The translations under genes and the position numbers were made by a program. Positions 16,762 to 25,570 of a stretch of DNA of 36,655 bases are shown one piece after another (position 1 is the stretch's first letter; each line of letters opens with the position of its first letter). The notes under the pieces are model-generated. The model was not told the DNA's origin. It made no database searches and saw only the letters and a list, made by a program, of their open reading frames with translations. Source of the DNA: Gammaproteobacteria bacterium. Lineage in GTDB: Bacteria; Pseudomonadota; Gammaproteobacteria; JAADHQ01. Where the stretch lies: positions 1 to 36,655 of the forward strand of contig DRJK01000103.1 of NCBI GenBank assembly GCA_011052215.1. Reading direction: 5' to 3'.

Positions 16762-18978
16762 TCATTTCGATTTCACCTCGGAGCTAATATCAGACTCTTC
16801 TTTCAACTGTGAGTCAACGTTTTCTTTATCCACAAGATCGTCTATATCAAGTTCAGAAACAGTTTCGGGTGTGTCTTGTGTTTCAGTATTTTTTTCAGCT
16901 TCATCTGCAACAATATCTGAATTTTCCCCTTCAGCTTTTTCTGTGCCGGTATTTTCGATATCCTCAAGACCGTCAATGTCAATTTCAAGAATTGCCTCAG
17001 GTGTTTTTGTAGCCGGTTCTTCGGAAACCATTTCAACGGCTTCGGTTTTGCTACCTTTAACATCTGTATCTACATCAGAAGCATTGCTTGCATCGTCTGC
17101 AACCGATTCATTTACACCTTCAGAACCCGGGTCATCATCACCTTTGGAAATCTCCTTTTCCGGATTGACATCTTCAATATCTTCCAGACCGGATATAACT
17201 GCTTCATCGGCCTTACTGCCAACTTCCTCGGTTAGCTCAGGAATCATTGTATCGGAGTCATTTTTTGATTCCGGTTTATCCACTTCCTGATGTGGTTCCG
17301 ATCCTGTATCACTATTTTTCGATGTAACTTCAGTTTTTTCTTCGCCGGTTTTTTCAATCTGTTCTTCGGCCTTTTCTTCGGGTTCTGCCGGTTTATCCTC
17401 GATTATCTGGTTGTCACTGGTTTTGGTCAGTTTTTTATAGGTCAGGATACCGATTACAATGAAAAATACATTTAGTAAAAACACAACGGAACCGATGAGA
17501 ACCCAACTGGTCCCTTCTTCTTTTTCAGGTTCGTGAGCGGGTTCAGGGGCATGAGTTTTCTTTGCGGCCTTCTTTATTTCAGGTGGGGCCTTCACCTTAA
17601 CGGGGTTCTCTTTAACGGTTTCTTCCTGCTTTTGTTTGATCAGTTGTTGTTTTACACGGGAAGGAATGATCTCAAACATTTGTTTGACGGGTTTCTTTTT
17701 AACTGCAACCGGTTTTTTTACTTCGGCAACGGGGATGAATATTGTAAAATCATGCTGGAACTCTCTCGTGAAGGTAGGCCCGTTGACCGTGATTGTAAGT
17801 GAATAGTCATTTTCGAGCATTGCAGTATCCAGGCTGGCAGCAAAGTCGCCATTTCCCTGATAGTTGATTGTCACAATCTTTGTTGTAGCGGCATCTTTTT
17901 TCTTCAGTGATGAGGTTACTTTTAATAAATTGATAAATTCTTTCTTTTTGACGACCTTGCTGTCTTCAGTCATATAGGCCCTGATATTAAAAGGCTCACC
18001 GGGGTGTAATGAAGAAGGCAGCTTGTCTACCCGCAAACGCAGGTTGGTCACGACCATGATCTTGTTGTCGGGGTCGATGGGTGCATCAACAAGCCAGTTA
18101 CCCGCCTTCGGGCCGGAGGCCGTGATAACCTCGTAGTTATTGGATTTAACCCATTTAACAGACGCAGGATGTTTATGATGGGTCCAGACTTTTTTCTCCG
18201 GTGTAATCAGCTTGCTGTCATGTTTTTTGTTAAACAGGACAATGGTCATGTCCTCTACTGATTTGTCAATCCTGAACTTGTTGCCTTTTAAGGGAATGGT
18301 GTCCGGTTTGGTCGTTGACTGGAACAGTTTGAAAAAATAACGGTCCAGTGCCCCTGCATCCTTGATCACGGTAAAACGGCCCTTCGTTTCAAGGGACAGC
18401 TTTTTAAGCAAGGCATGATCGGCATGTTCAGACAGCGCAATCGTGTGAACGGTAATATTCCTGTTTTTCAGATCAGGTAGAATCTTGTCGATGATATTCT
18501 TGCGTGATTGTTTATTTTTTTCAGCATCCTTTGATATGTCCACGTATCCATCTGTTAACAGGATAAGGTATTTATCCCTGGTTTTGCCCCTGTCGTACCA
18601 CTCATCCGAGGCGACAACAAGCGCTTTTTCAATATTGGTAAAAAGACCGTGGGAATGAATTTCCTTTGCTGTTTTGAATGCAGTTTTTCGCCATTGCCTG
18701 TCAACCTTTCCATATTTCATCAACATGTTGACTTTAGAGGCAAATGTCCAGATTCCGGCATAGACATTATCGGGGAGAACTTCTGAAAAAAGCTGAACTG
18801 CCTGGACGCGATGATTCAGAGGGTCATTGACCTTCATGCTTCCGGACATATCGATAATGATCCTGATGTCCCTGGCCGGAGTGGCAGTTTTTGCAAATAC
18901 GGTTGTCTGGACAAACAGAATCCCGGGTAGCAGGGCCAGTAACAGGCTTAAAATTCCATTTTTTTTGTGTCTAGTCAT
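16762..18978 (-). CDS. VWA-domain membrane protein with acidic repeat tail
   Basis: This 738-residue protein has an N-terminal signal peptide (to about VFA, residue 29) followed by a von Willebrand A domain. Its metal-ion site DMSGS is at 43-47, with further conserved pieces GLFTNIEKAL and LILLTDGYVD. A beta-rich region follows (about 220-430), then a Lys/Pro-rich stretch and one membrane helix near 490-515 (WVLIGSVVFLLNVFFIVIGI). The last 200 residues are very acidic and carry a repeated short motif, GLEDIEDVNPEKE, then IDGLEDIENTGTEK, then LDIDDLVDKENVD. The topology implies an extracytoplasmic VWA domain and a cytoplasmic tail. It may sense or bind envelope ligands; the function is unknown. 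The coiled-coil gene follows on the same strand. Confidence 0.85.
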   Translation of the reverse strand: MTRHKKNGILSLLLALLPGILFVQTTVFAKTATPARDIRIIIDMSGSMKVNDPLNHRVQAVQLFSEVLPDNVYAGIWTFASKVNMLMKYGKVDRQWRKTAFKTAKEIHSHGLFTNIEKALVVASDEWYDRGKTRDKYLILLTDGYVDISKDAEKNKQSRKNIIDKILPDLKNRNITVHTIALSEHADHALLKKLSLETKGRFTVIKDAGALDRYFFKLFQSTTKPDTIPLKGNKFRIDKSVEDMTIVLFNKKHDSKLITPEKKVWTHHKHPASVKWVKSNNYEVITASGPKAGNWLVDAPIDPDNKIMVVTNLRLRVDKLPSSLHPGEPFNIRAYMTEDSKVVKKKEFINLLKVTSSLKKKDAATTKIVTINYQGNGDFAASLDTAMLENDYSLTITVNGPTFTREFQHDFTIFIPVAEVKKPVAVKKKPVKQMFEIIPSRVKQQLIKQKQEETVKENPVKVKAPPEIKKAAKKTHAPEPAHEPEKEEGTSWVLIGSVVFLLNVFFIVIGILTYKKLTKTSDNQIIEDKPAEPEEKAEEQIEKTGEEKTEVTSKNSDTGSEPHQEVDKPESKNDSDTMIPELTEEVGSKADEAVISGLEDIEDVNPEKEISKGDDDPGSEGVNESVADDASNASDVDTDVKGSKTEAVEMVSEEPATKTPEAILEIDIDGLEDIENTGTEKAEGENSDIVADEAEKNTETQDTPETVSELDIDDLVDKENVDSQLKEESDISSEVKSK

Positions 18979-19190
18979 TATTCCACTTTGAAAATAAGTA
19001 ATTACACTTTTTATCGGTCATGGTTAACACTTACTTTAGACCATTTTTCTGTTGATTTATAAATAATTACAAAAAATTCAGTCTGTTAGACCAATATTAT
19101 CACGGGTTGTCATGATGGTTTTTTCGTGGTGATTACTGGAAACGGCTGATTTGTGTTAAAATATACCTATTCTATTGATTTTAAAGAAAA

Positions 19191-21299
19191 ATGATGCATC
19201 AGGCCGAAACAGGATTATTTTCCCGTCGCAAATACTGGGCACACCGTTTCGGTGTAGCGGGCAACCTGCCGATGAGCCGGGAGGAAATGGACCACCTTGG
19301 TTGGGACAGTTGCGATATTATCATCGTGACCGGCGATGCCTATGTGGATCATCCCAGCTTTGGCATGGCGCTGATTGGTCGCCTGCTTGAGGCACAGGGA
19401 TTCAGGGTCGGCATTATCTCACAACCGGACTGGACTGACCGTGCAGACTTGATGTCGCTGGGGCAACCCAACCTTTACTTTGGCGTGACGGCGGGCAATA
19501 TGGATTCCATGGTCAACCGTTACACGGCAGACCGAAAGATCCGTTCAGACGATTCTTACACGGCAGGTGGAGAAGGCGGCTTGCGTCCGGACCGGGCCGT
19601 TATCGTCTATTCACAGATGTGCAGGCAGGCATACAAGGGCACCCCGGTGATTATCGGCGGTATCGAGGCCAGCCTGAGGCGTATCAGCCATTTTGATTAC
19701 TGGTCTGAAAAAGTCAGGCGGTCTGTTTTGCTGGACTCAAAGGCAGACCTGCTGGTTTTTGGTAACGCCGAGCGGCAGATGGTTGAAATTTCCCATCGAT
19801 TAGCAAACGGCGAACAGATAAACGAGTTAACCGACATCCGGGGGACCGCCCTGACATATAAACAGGTGCCGGGTAACTACAAACTGGTTGATTATTCCCT
19901 GATTGATACAAGTGGTGTTGTATTAGCGGATACAAACCCGTATCAATCTGACCGCGAGACTGAATGTAAACAAATACCGGATCAACAACCCGGGGATGAT
20001 AAAAAAAATTCGCAAGCTGTTTCAATTGACGGGCCACATAAAACGGCCATCGTTTTGCCTTCATATGAGCAAGTCAGGTCAGACAAAAAATTATATGCAC
20101 ATACTTCGCGTATTATGCATCTGGAAACCAACCCCGGTAATGCACGTGCCCTGATTCAGGAACACAACGGGCGATACCTTTTTCTGAACCCCCCGGCACT
20201 GCCGCTGTCAACCCGGGAGCTGGACAAACTGTTTGAGCTACCCTATACGCGACTACCACACCCCGCATATGAAACGAAAAAAATTTCTGCCTATGAAATG
20301 ATCCGGTTTTCGATCAATATCATGAGGGGTTGTTTCGGGGGGTGTACCTTCTGCTCCATTACCGAGCATGAAGGACGAATCATTCAAAGCCGTTCGGAAA
20401 ATTCCATCATCAGGGAAATTGAAACAATAAGGGACACCGTGCCGGGGTTCACCGGTAATATTTCAGACCTGGGTGGCCCGACGGCGAACATGTATAACCT
20501 CGGGTGTAACAGCAGCGAGGTAGAGGCCGTTTGCCGCCGACTCTCCTGCGTATACCCGGTCATCTGTAAAAACCTGAATACAAACCATGAAACATTGATC
20601 CGGCTTTACAAACGGGCGAGGCAGTTGCCGGGTATCAAGCGTATCTTTATCGCCTCTGGTGTCAGGTATGATTTGGCAGTGCAGTCCCCCGAGTATGTTC
20701 GTGAGCTGGTTGGCCATCATGTTGGTGGGTACCTGAAGATCGCTCCGGAACACACCGAGAACGGGCCGCTGTCAAAAATGATGAAGCCGGGGATGGGTGT
20801 CTATTACAAATTCAGGGAACTATTCGATAAATACTCAGAAGAGGCCGGTAAGGAACAATATCTGATCCCTTATTTTATTGCGGCACATCCCGGCACAACC
20901 GATGAAGACATGCTTGAACTGGCATTGTGGTTAAAGGCCAATGATTACCGTGCCGATCAGGTACAGACATTTTTGCCCTCACCGATGGCACTGGCAACCA
21001 GCATGTGGCATACCGGTTATAATCCCCTGAGAAGTTTAAAGATGGGCGAGAGAATGGCATCGCCCAGGGGAAACAGAAAAAGACGGCTTCACAAGGCATT
21101 TCTGCGTTACCATGATTCGAAGAACTGGCCATTACTCAGGGAGGCATTAAAGCAAATGGGCAGGGCAGACCTGATCGGAAATGGCAAGAAACACCTGGTT
21201 CCCCGTTGGCAGCCGGAATCGGATAGCAGCAGCGTCTTGAGAAAAAGGGGGAATAAAAACAGGTCCTTCAGGACAACACACACAGGGAAAAGCGGCTAG
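19191..21299 (+). CDS. ygiQ: YgiQ family radical SAM protein
   Basis: This 702-residue protein matches the large YgiQ family (about 700-740 residues). The N-terminal domain ([59 protein letters not shown]) resembles a cobalamin-type Rossmann region. The radical SAM cluster motif is [19 protein letters not shown] near residues 378-396. The C-terminal half contains [43 protein letters not shown] and [18 protein letters not shown]. The family is strongly conserved but its substrate is unknown. Tandem ATG codons at 19191 and 19194 make either start possible. It converges with the FHA gene fifteen bases downstream. Confidence 0.95.
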   Translation: MMHQAETGLFSRRKYWAHRFGVAGNLPMSREEMDHLGWDSCDIIIVTGDAYVDHPSFGMALIGRLLEAQGFRVGIISQPDWTDRADLMSLGQPNLYFGVTAGNMDSMVNRYTADRKIRSDDSYTAGGEGGLRPDRAVIVYSQMCRQAYKGTPVIIGGIEASLRRISHFDYWSEKVRRSVLLDSKADLLVFGNAERQMVEISHRLANGEQINELTDIRGTALTYKQVPGNYKLVDYSLIDTSGVVLADTNPYQSDRETECKQIPDQQPGDDKKNSQAVSIDGPHKTAIVLPSYEQVRSDKKLYAHTSRIMHLETNPGNARALIQEHNGRYLFLNPPALPLSTRELDKLFELPYTRLPHPAYETKKISAYEMIRFSINIMRGCFGGCTFCSITEHEGRIIQSRSENSIIREIETIRDTVPGFTGNISDLGGPTANMYNLGCNSSEVEAVCRRLSCVYPVICKNLNTNHETLIRLYKRARQLPGIKRIFIASGVRYDLAVQSPEYVRELVGHHVGGYLKIAPEHTENGPLSKMMKPGMGVYYKFRELFDKYSEEAGKEQYLIPYFIAAHPGTTDEDMLELALWLKANDYRADQVQTFLPSPMALATSMWHTGYNPLRSLKMGERMASPRGNRKRRLHKAFLRYHDSKNWPLLREALKQMGRADLIGNGKKHLVPRWQPESDSSSVLRKRGNKNRSFRTTHTGKSG

Positions 21300-21314
21300 G
21301 AGCCTCCCGAGCCC

Positions 21315-21617
21315 TTATTCCAGTTCTTCAACATAAGTGCAGGCTACCGTTCCGATTGAAAGCTGATCACCTGCTTCAAGTGTGTGATAATTGACTTTAT
21401 TACCATTAATAAAGGTCCCGTTGGTGCTGTGCAGGTCGGCCAACTGTACCTTGTGATCACCGTTTTTCATGATCTGGTAGGTAATCAGGGCATGTCTTTT
21501 GCTGACGGATTTATCATCCAGTGTGATGTCGTTCAGACTGCTTCGGCCAATACTTGTGCTGCCTTCTTCGAGGGTAAATTCGGCCGGGTTTTCACCAAAA
21601 ATTACTAATCTGGGCAT
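21315..21617 (-). CDS. Stand-alone FHA domain protein
   Basis: This 100-residue protein is a single forkhead-associated domain, a phosphothreonine-peptide binding module. The canonical features are all present: STSIGRSSLNDITLDD (GR and the ND strand), SVSKRHALITY (Ser-x-x-His), then LADLHSTNGTFINGNKV and LEAGDQLSIG. It has no membrane segment or enzyme domain, so it must act as an adaptor in Ser/Thr-phosphorylation-dependent or related signalling. No kinase or phosphatase of that type is in the window. It stands alone, convergent with ygiQ, with a mobile repeat upstream at 21651. Confidence 0.92.
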   Translation of the reverse strand: MPRLVIFGENPAEFTLEEGSTSIGRSSLNDITLDDKSVSKRHALITYQIMKNGDHKVQLADLHSTNGTFINGNKVNYHTLEAGDQLSIGTVACTYVEELE

Positions 21618-21650
21618 GAGAAATTAAACTCTGTTTTATTGTTATATTAT

Positions 21651-21883
21651 CACTGCTGTCCCGTTAACTTTAATGAAGCGCATAACAATGCGAGGGCATG
21701 GAATCGGCAAGCCTGATCAAGACCGTCTGTCGCATGGATGCGGCAGCCGAGCCGCCATGGATGGCCTGTTTTGCGTGTCTTGATTTGGCTTGCCGATTCC
21801 GTGTCCGGATTGCGGGTTAGCCCAAAACGCACTTGCCGCTTACATTTCAATTATATTCGTTACATGTTAACGGGACAGTCGTG
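21651..21883 (+). mobile_element. MITE-like repeat, copy 5 (233 bp, perfect 9-bp duplication)
   Basis: It starts CACTGCTGTCCCGTTAAC; the right end, TGTTAACGGGACAGTCGTG, carries a small change. The identical nonamer TTATATTAT flanks both sides (21642-21650 and 21884-21892), a clean target-site duplication. The internal hairpin (arms near 21697-21724 and 21776-21803) is in the common orientation, with changes in the right arm only (TTGATTTGGC instead of TTGATCAGGC). It lies in the 500-base gap between the FHA and FKBP genes. Confidence 0.92.
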
Positions 21884-21984
21884 TTATATTATAGTTCGTA
21901 ATCCACATGCAGGATATCACATTTCCTTTAGCATAAACCGGAATTCAACAGTTGACTACTTTGAAATAGCCCTAAGTTATTGAT

Positions 21985-22103
21985 ATAAAAATATTTCTGA
22001 TACAGTCTGGTCGGCTCCCCGGGTGGCCGCTTTCACGCATCCTGGGCCGTTGTTACTGTCCTGGCTGAAATCGGTTACCGGATCAGAGTGGAAATATTTT
22101 TAT
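21985..22103. repeat. 119-bp segment bounded by a perfect 13-base inverted repeat
   Basis: ATAAAAATATTTC at 21985-21997 is the exact reverse complement of GAAATATTTTTAT at 22091-22103. The pairing resumes inward with TCTGAT against ATCAGA, with a small bulge. The interior is much richer in GC than its AT-rich borders. It is unrelated to the MITE family and contains no plausible ORF. It sits just after the 3' end of the FKBP gene, which ends at 22119 on the other strand. It could be a small mobile element, a structured 3' region or a non-coding RNA. No flanking duplication was seen. Confidence 0.5.
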
Positions 22104-22118
22104 GCCTGAATCCTGTGC

Positions 22119-22796
22119 CTATAAAACCTTCAATAACTCGATTTCGAATATCAGGGTTTCGTTAGACCCGATTGAGGAACCCCGGGGACCCTCCGCGCCA
22201 TAGGCAAGATCTGAAGGAATAACGACTTGCCATTTATCACCTGGCTGCATTTTTTGTAACGTTATCGTCCAGCCCTTGATAACCCCTTTGAGGGGGAAGG
22301 TTGCAGGTTGCCCGCGTTTATATGAGCTATCAAATTCCTTCCCATTAATATGCGTACCCCGGTAATGAACCTGGACCTTGCTTGTTGCGCCTGGTGAGGT
22401 GCCTTTTCCAGACTTGACTATCCGGTAGTAAATTCCATTGGAAAGTTCCTTAACGCCCTTTTCTTTCCTGAATCGGGTAATAAATGCTTTTCCTTCTTCA
22501 AGGTTGGCCTTTCCCAGCGCCACATGTTGTTTCATCTTTTTATTTCTGAATGAAATGATGGCCTCGTTAATTTCCTTATCGGTCAGTTTTATTTTCTGCC
22601 CTTTAAGGACATCGGACAGGGCATCGATAAATGCCTGTTTGTCTGCATCGGGATAGCGGTGTTTAACTTGTTCACCGATATGTTTGCCCAGGGCGTACCC
22701 ATAACGTTGTTCAACAGTTTTGTATTTTTCGGCGAAACTGTTTGCAGAAACCAATAGACTGGTCAGGATAATACTTGTAATAAAGCTGATTTTCAT
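22119..22796 (-). CDS. FKBP-type peptidyl-prolyl isomerase, Mip/FkpA-like, exported
   Basis: This 225-residue periplasmic or surface folding catalyst has a signal peptide at residues 1-22 (ITSIILTSLLVSANSFA). An alpha-helical N-terminal dimerisation region follows (YGYALGKHIGEQVKHRYPDA to AFITRFRKEKGVK), as in Mip and FkpA. A C-terminal FKBP domain begins VQVHYRGTHINGKEFDSSYK and includes GVIKGWTITLQKMQPGDKW, IPSDLAYGAEGPRGS and LIFEIELL. ATG 22796 is chosen because AAGGA stands six bases upstream; an earlier ATG at 22802 abuts that site. It lies 54 bases after the DnaJ-related gene on the same strand, so the two may be cotranscribed. Confidence 0.93.
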   Translation of the reverse strand: MKISFITSIILTSLLVSANSFAEKYKTVEQRYGYALGKHIGEQVKHRYPDADKQAFIDALSDVLKGQKIKLTDKEINEAIISFRNKKMKQHVALGKANLEEGKAFITRFRKEKGVKELSNGIYYRIVKSGKGTSPGATSKVQVHYRGTHINGKEFDSSYKRGQPATFPLKGVIKGWTITLQKMQPGDKWQVVIPSDLAYGAEGPRGSSIGSNETLIFEIELLKVL

Positions 22797-22866
22797 TCTC
22801 ATTCCTTCATATTAATAATTTGTCAGGACGCCAGGGTGTTTATAACAATGAATGCGGTAATGGCAA

Positions 22867-23457
22867 CTACAAACAACGTTTCAGAACCTGAAAGGCACTG
22901 TTTATTTCCTGTATCCTGATATTATCACCACCACGGTCAGGATGGAACTTCATTGCCATTTTTCTATAATGATTTGTTAAAGTATTCTTATCAAATGGCT
23001 CATCGAGTTCGAGTACGGACAATGCATTCATTTTTTCGTCTGAATGAATAAAATGCTGCCAAAAGTAGTCCAGTAATTTGTCAATGTCCTCCTGGCTTGT
23101 ATCGGTCAGATTAGACAGGTCGAGATAATAGCTTGCCAGCCTGTCAGGTTTGCCCAGGTCATTGCCGACAGGCTCTGTATAAGGGCAAATGTGGATATTT
23201 AATGCAGAAATTTCCAGATTGCCGGCCCGGCTTGTCCACAGGTCCTCTCTGAGGCGGTACAATCCATGGTAGACAATGAAATGGACGGCAAATAACCTGG
23301 CCGTGTCCTTGAATAACGCTTCATTGCATTCCCCGGGGAAAATATCTGCCTTGATACGTTGAATCAGATCATATTCGCTTATTCCATCACTGGCAGACCT
23401 TAATGTCGCAAGTAACGTATTTTTTATGACATCGATATTCTCTTTGATATTATTCAT
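22867..23457 (-). CDS. DnaJ-related protein with C-terminal J domain
   Basis: This protein of about 196 residues has its J domain at the C-terminus, unlike classical DnaJ. The helix pair ending LTNHYRKMAMKFHPDRGGDN contains the obligatory HPD tripeptide, followed by IQEINSAFQVLKRCL. The N-terminal 130 residues (ISEYDLIQRIKADIFPGECN, LFAVHFIVYHGLYRLREDLW) match the DNAJ_related domain of gammaproteobacteria. It should stimulate a DnaK-type Hsp70 on unknown clients. A TTG at 23463 opens the frame, but ATG 23457 is the likelier start. The FKBP gene follows on the same strand, which makes a small folding-factor group. Confidence 0.9.
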   Translation of the reverse strand: MNNIKENIDVIKNTLLATLRSASDGISEYDLIQRIKADIFPGECNEALFKDTARLFAVHFIVYHGLYRLREDLWTSRAGNLEISALNIHICPYTEPVGNDLGKPDRLASYYLDLSNLTDTSQEDIDKLLDYFWQHFIHSDEKMNALSVLELDEPFDKNTLTNHYRKMAMKFHPDRGGDNIRIQEINSAFQVLKRCL

Positions 23458-23531
23458 TGCCAAATCGTATAATCAGGTCTTGTAATCAAACACTGTAAAT
23501 GGGTCTTCATGAAAACGGATATACATATTAT

Positions 23532-23763
23532 TACTGCAGTCCCGTTAACTTTATGAAGCACATATCAAAGTGAGGACATGGAACCGGCAAGCCGGATAAA
23601 GACCGTCTGCCGCACGGATGCGGCAGCCGAGCCGCCATGGATGGCATCTTTTGCGTATCTTGATACGGTCTGCCGGTTTCATATCCGTATTGCGGGTTAG
23701 CTAAAAACGTATTTGCCGTTTACGTTTAATCCGGATTCATTACAGGTTAACGGCACAGCACTG
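23532..23763 (+). mobile_element. MITE-like repeat, copy 6 (232 bp)
   Basis: It starts TACTGCAGTCCCGTTAAC and ends GTTAACGGCACAGCACTG. The flanking nonamers ACATATTAT (23523-23531) and ACATACTAT (23764-23772) agree at 8 of 9. The hairpin arms (near 23578-23605 and 23656-23684) have diverged more than in other copies. The right end overlaps the 5' part of the long open frame of the MOSC gene, whose real start is downstream of the element. Confidence 0.9.
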
Positions 23764-23784
23764 ACATACTATCGAAAAATTATA

Positions 23785-24636
23785 ATGACCGCTATCACGT
23801 TAAGCCAGATCTATACATACCCCGTCAAATCCCTTGCCGGGATTCGGATGGATGAAGCCATTATCACGCCGTTTGGTCTTCAGCATGATCGTCGCTGGAT
23901 GATCGTTGACAATGACAGTAAATTTATTACCCAGCGCCTCTATCCCAAACTATCATTAATCGGCACCCGCCTGACCGATAATGAAATTATTCTCACCGGG
24001 CCGGAAAAAACCGGGATATCAATCCCGATAAAGCTGGATACAGGAAACGTTTTATCGGCAACAGTCTGGAATGATCGGGTTGATGTATTGCCCGCAGCCG
24101 GGCAGGCAAATAACTGGATCAGCCAGTTCCTTGGCATTGAATGCAGTTTTGTCTATATGCCGGATTCAACCACCAGGCAAGTAGACCAGGGGTACGCATG
24201 GACAGAACACGACAAGGTCAGCCTTGCCGACGCCTTTCCGTTTCTGCTGATTTCAGAGGCATCACTTGAAGACCTGAATGGCAGGCTGGAAAACAAAGGT
24301 GTGGGCAGGGTATCCATGCCCAGGTTCAGGCCAAACCTGGTAGTAAGCGGATGCGCTGCCTTCGCCGAGGATGGCTGGCGGTCCTTCACCATTGGTGAGA
24401 ACCTGTTTCATGGCATGAAACTTTGTTCCAGATGTGTCATGACGACAGTGGACCCTGAAAAAGGAGAAAAGGGGCGAGAACCGCTTCAAACCCTGTTTGA
24501 ATACAGGAAGCAGGGAAACCATGCCTTTTTTGGTCAAAATACCTTGCTGGATACGGGCCATAACAACACACTGGTATTGAATAAGGGTGACCGGGTTGAG
24601 ATTACCGAGCTAAGGAACCTCTGGTTCAATTCATGA
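23785..24636 (+). CDS. MOSC domain protein (YcbX-like, no ferredoxin domain)
   Basis: This 283-residue protein has an N-terminal MOSC_N beta-barrel region (LSQIYTYPVKSLAGIRMDEA, GLQHDRRWMIVD, FITQRLYPKLSLI) and a MOSC domain with VSLADAFPFLLISEASLEDL, MPRFRPNLVVSG and LCSRCVMTTVDPEKGEKGRE. The Cys in CSRC corresponds to the molybdenum-cofactor-ligating position of YcbX/mARC-type enzymes, which reduce N-hydroxylated compounds. E. coli YcbX has an extra C-terminal 2Fe-2S domain that is absent here, so a separate electron donor is needed. ATG 23785 is used because the earlier part of the frame lies in the repeat. It converges with the formyltransferase gene. Confidence 0.9.
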   Translation: MTAITLSQIYTYPVKSLAGIRMDEAIITPFGLQHDRRWMIVDNDSKFITQRLYPKLSLIGTRLTDNEIILTGPEKTGISIPIKLDTGNVLSATVWNDRVDVLPAAGQANNWISQFLGIECSFVYMPDSTTRQVDQGYAWTEHDKVSLADAFPFLLISEASLEDLNGRLENKGVGRVSMPRFRPNLVVSGCAAFAEDGWRSFTIGENLFHGMKLCSRCVMTTVDPEKGEKGREPLQTLFEYRKQGNHAFFGQNTLLDTGHNNTLVLNKGDRVEITELRNLWFNS

Positions 24637-24655
24637 ACTCGCATCTTGCCCGGAG

Positions 24656-25555
24656 TTAATCAGAGGCTCCCTGAACAATCACCTGTAAATAACCATTGCT
24701 AAACGGAAGTACTTCCACATTTTCATTGCCTCCATTCATTGTGGCGGGTTTTTCTGAACCTTCACTGTAGCCACAGGTATCCTTGATAACCACCTCGCGG
24801 TCATCCAGCACAATCCTGTATGCGTGGTTCCAGTGCCGTGTCCCGCAAATAAAATTGTAGGCACGCCGTGCATTCCAGCTCACGGGTATCGTAAATACGC
24901 CCACATCCGGCCAGCCATAATAGCTTGATGCCGACTCGTCCTGTTTGTGTGTGTTCAAGGTTCCGGAACAGATGCCTTCAATAAGGTTTTGTATCAGGCC
25001 GGCTGCAAGCCCGGCCAGGATGACAGTTGCACCCTTGCTACTGATGCCATCGTACAGTGCTGTTTTATCCTGCAAGGCAATATCACCTGTATCAAATGTT
25101 TCTTCAATTTTGTGTAGCGTGATTCCTGAAGTGGCCTCACCAAAATAAAACTGCCAGAATAATGGAACCGGGCCACGATATGCAGGTAACAGGGAAGGAT
25201 GTACATTATAGGCGCCTGACCTCGGGTAGTTAAATAATGACGCTGGAAGCCTGTATGGAAAACCGGCCAGGATAATCAGCTCAGGTTTTGCCTTGCTCAG
25301 GATATCCCTGTAATCATAGTGCCGGTCGCTGTCAACAGGGTAAACCGGAATTTTCCTGTGTACAGCAAGTGACCCCACTGAGGCAGGATTCAGGACACTA
25401 ATATCTTTTTCAGGATACGGTTTATGGGTTATGGATGAATGGCTGGGCAAAACGATTCCGCGTATATTACTGTAGCTCAACATGAGGTTTTCAAGACACA
25501 GTCTTGAATACAGTCCTTCCATCGCAAACAATAATATACCGGGTGGATTTAACAT
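24656..25555 (-). CDS. Formyltransferase-fold protein (divergent Fmt-like)
   Basis: This protein of about 299 residues has the 10-formyltetrahydrofolate formyltransferase fold. The catalytic triad signature is present: NVHPSLLPAYRGPVPLFWQF gives Asn and His, and ETFDTGDIAL gives Asp. A C-terminal part resembling the Fmt OB-fold domain follows (FTIPVSWNARRAYNFICGTR). The N-terminus (MLNPPGILLFAMEGLYSRLC) lacks the usual FxGTPxFA start of true methionyl-tRNA formyltransferases, so the substrate may instead be a sugar nucleotide, an amine or another small molecule. It sits 15 bases downstream of a def gene, as Fmt often does. ATG 25555 is chosen over an upstream TTG at 25564. Confidence 0.8.
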   Translation of the reverse strand: MLNPPGILLFAMEGLYSRLCLENLMLSYSNIRGIVLPSHSSITHKPYPEKDISVLNPASVGSLAVHRKIPVYPVDSDRHYDYRDILSKAKPELIILAGFPYRLPASLFNYPRSGAYNVHPSLLPAYRGPVPLFWQFYFGEATSGITLHKIEETFDTGDIALQDKTALYDGISSKGATVILAGLAAGLIQNLIEGICSGTLNTHKQDESASSYYGWPDVGVFTIPVSWNARRAYNFICGTRHWNHAYRIVLDDREVVIKDTCGYSEGSEKPATMNGGNENVEVLPFSNGYLQVIVQGASD

Positions 25556-25570
25556 TAATAACAAATCAGA

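Noticed and set aside
16754-17290. Ser-rich 178-codon plus-strand frame
   Set aside because: It is the reverse of the acidic tail of the VWA gene; composition explains the open frame.
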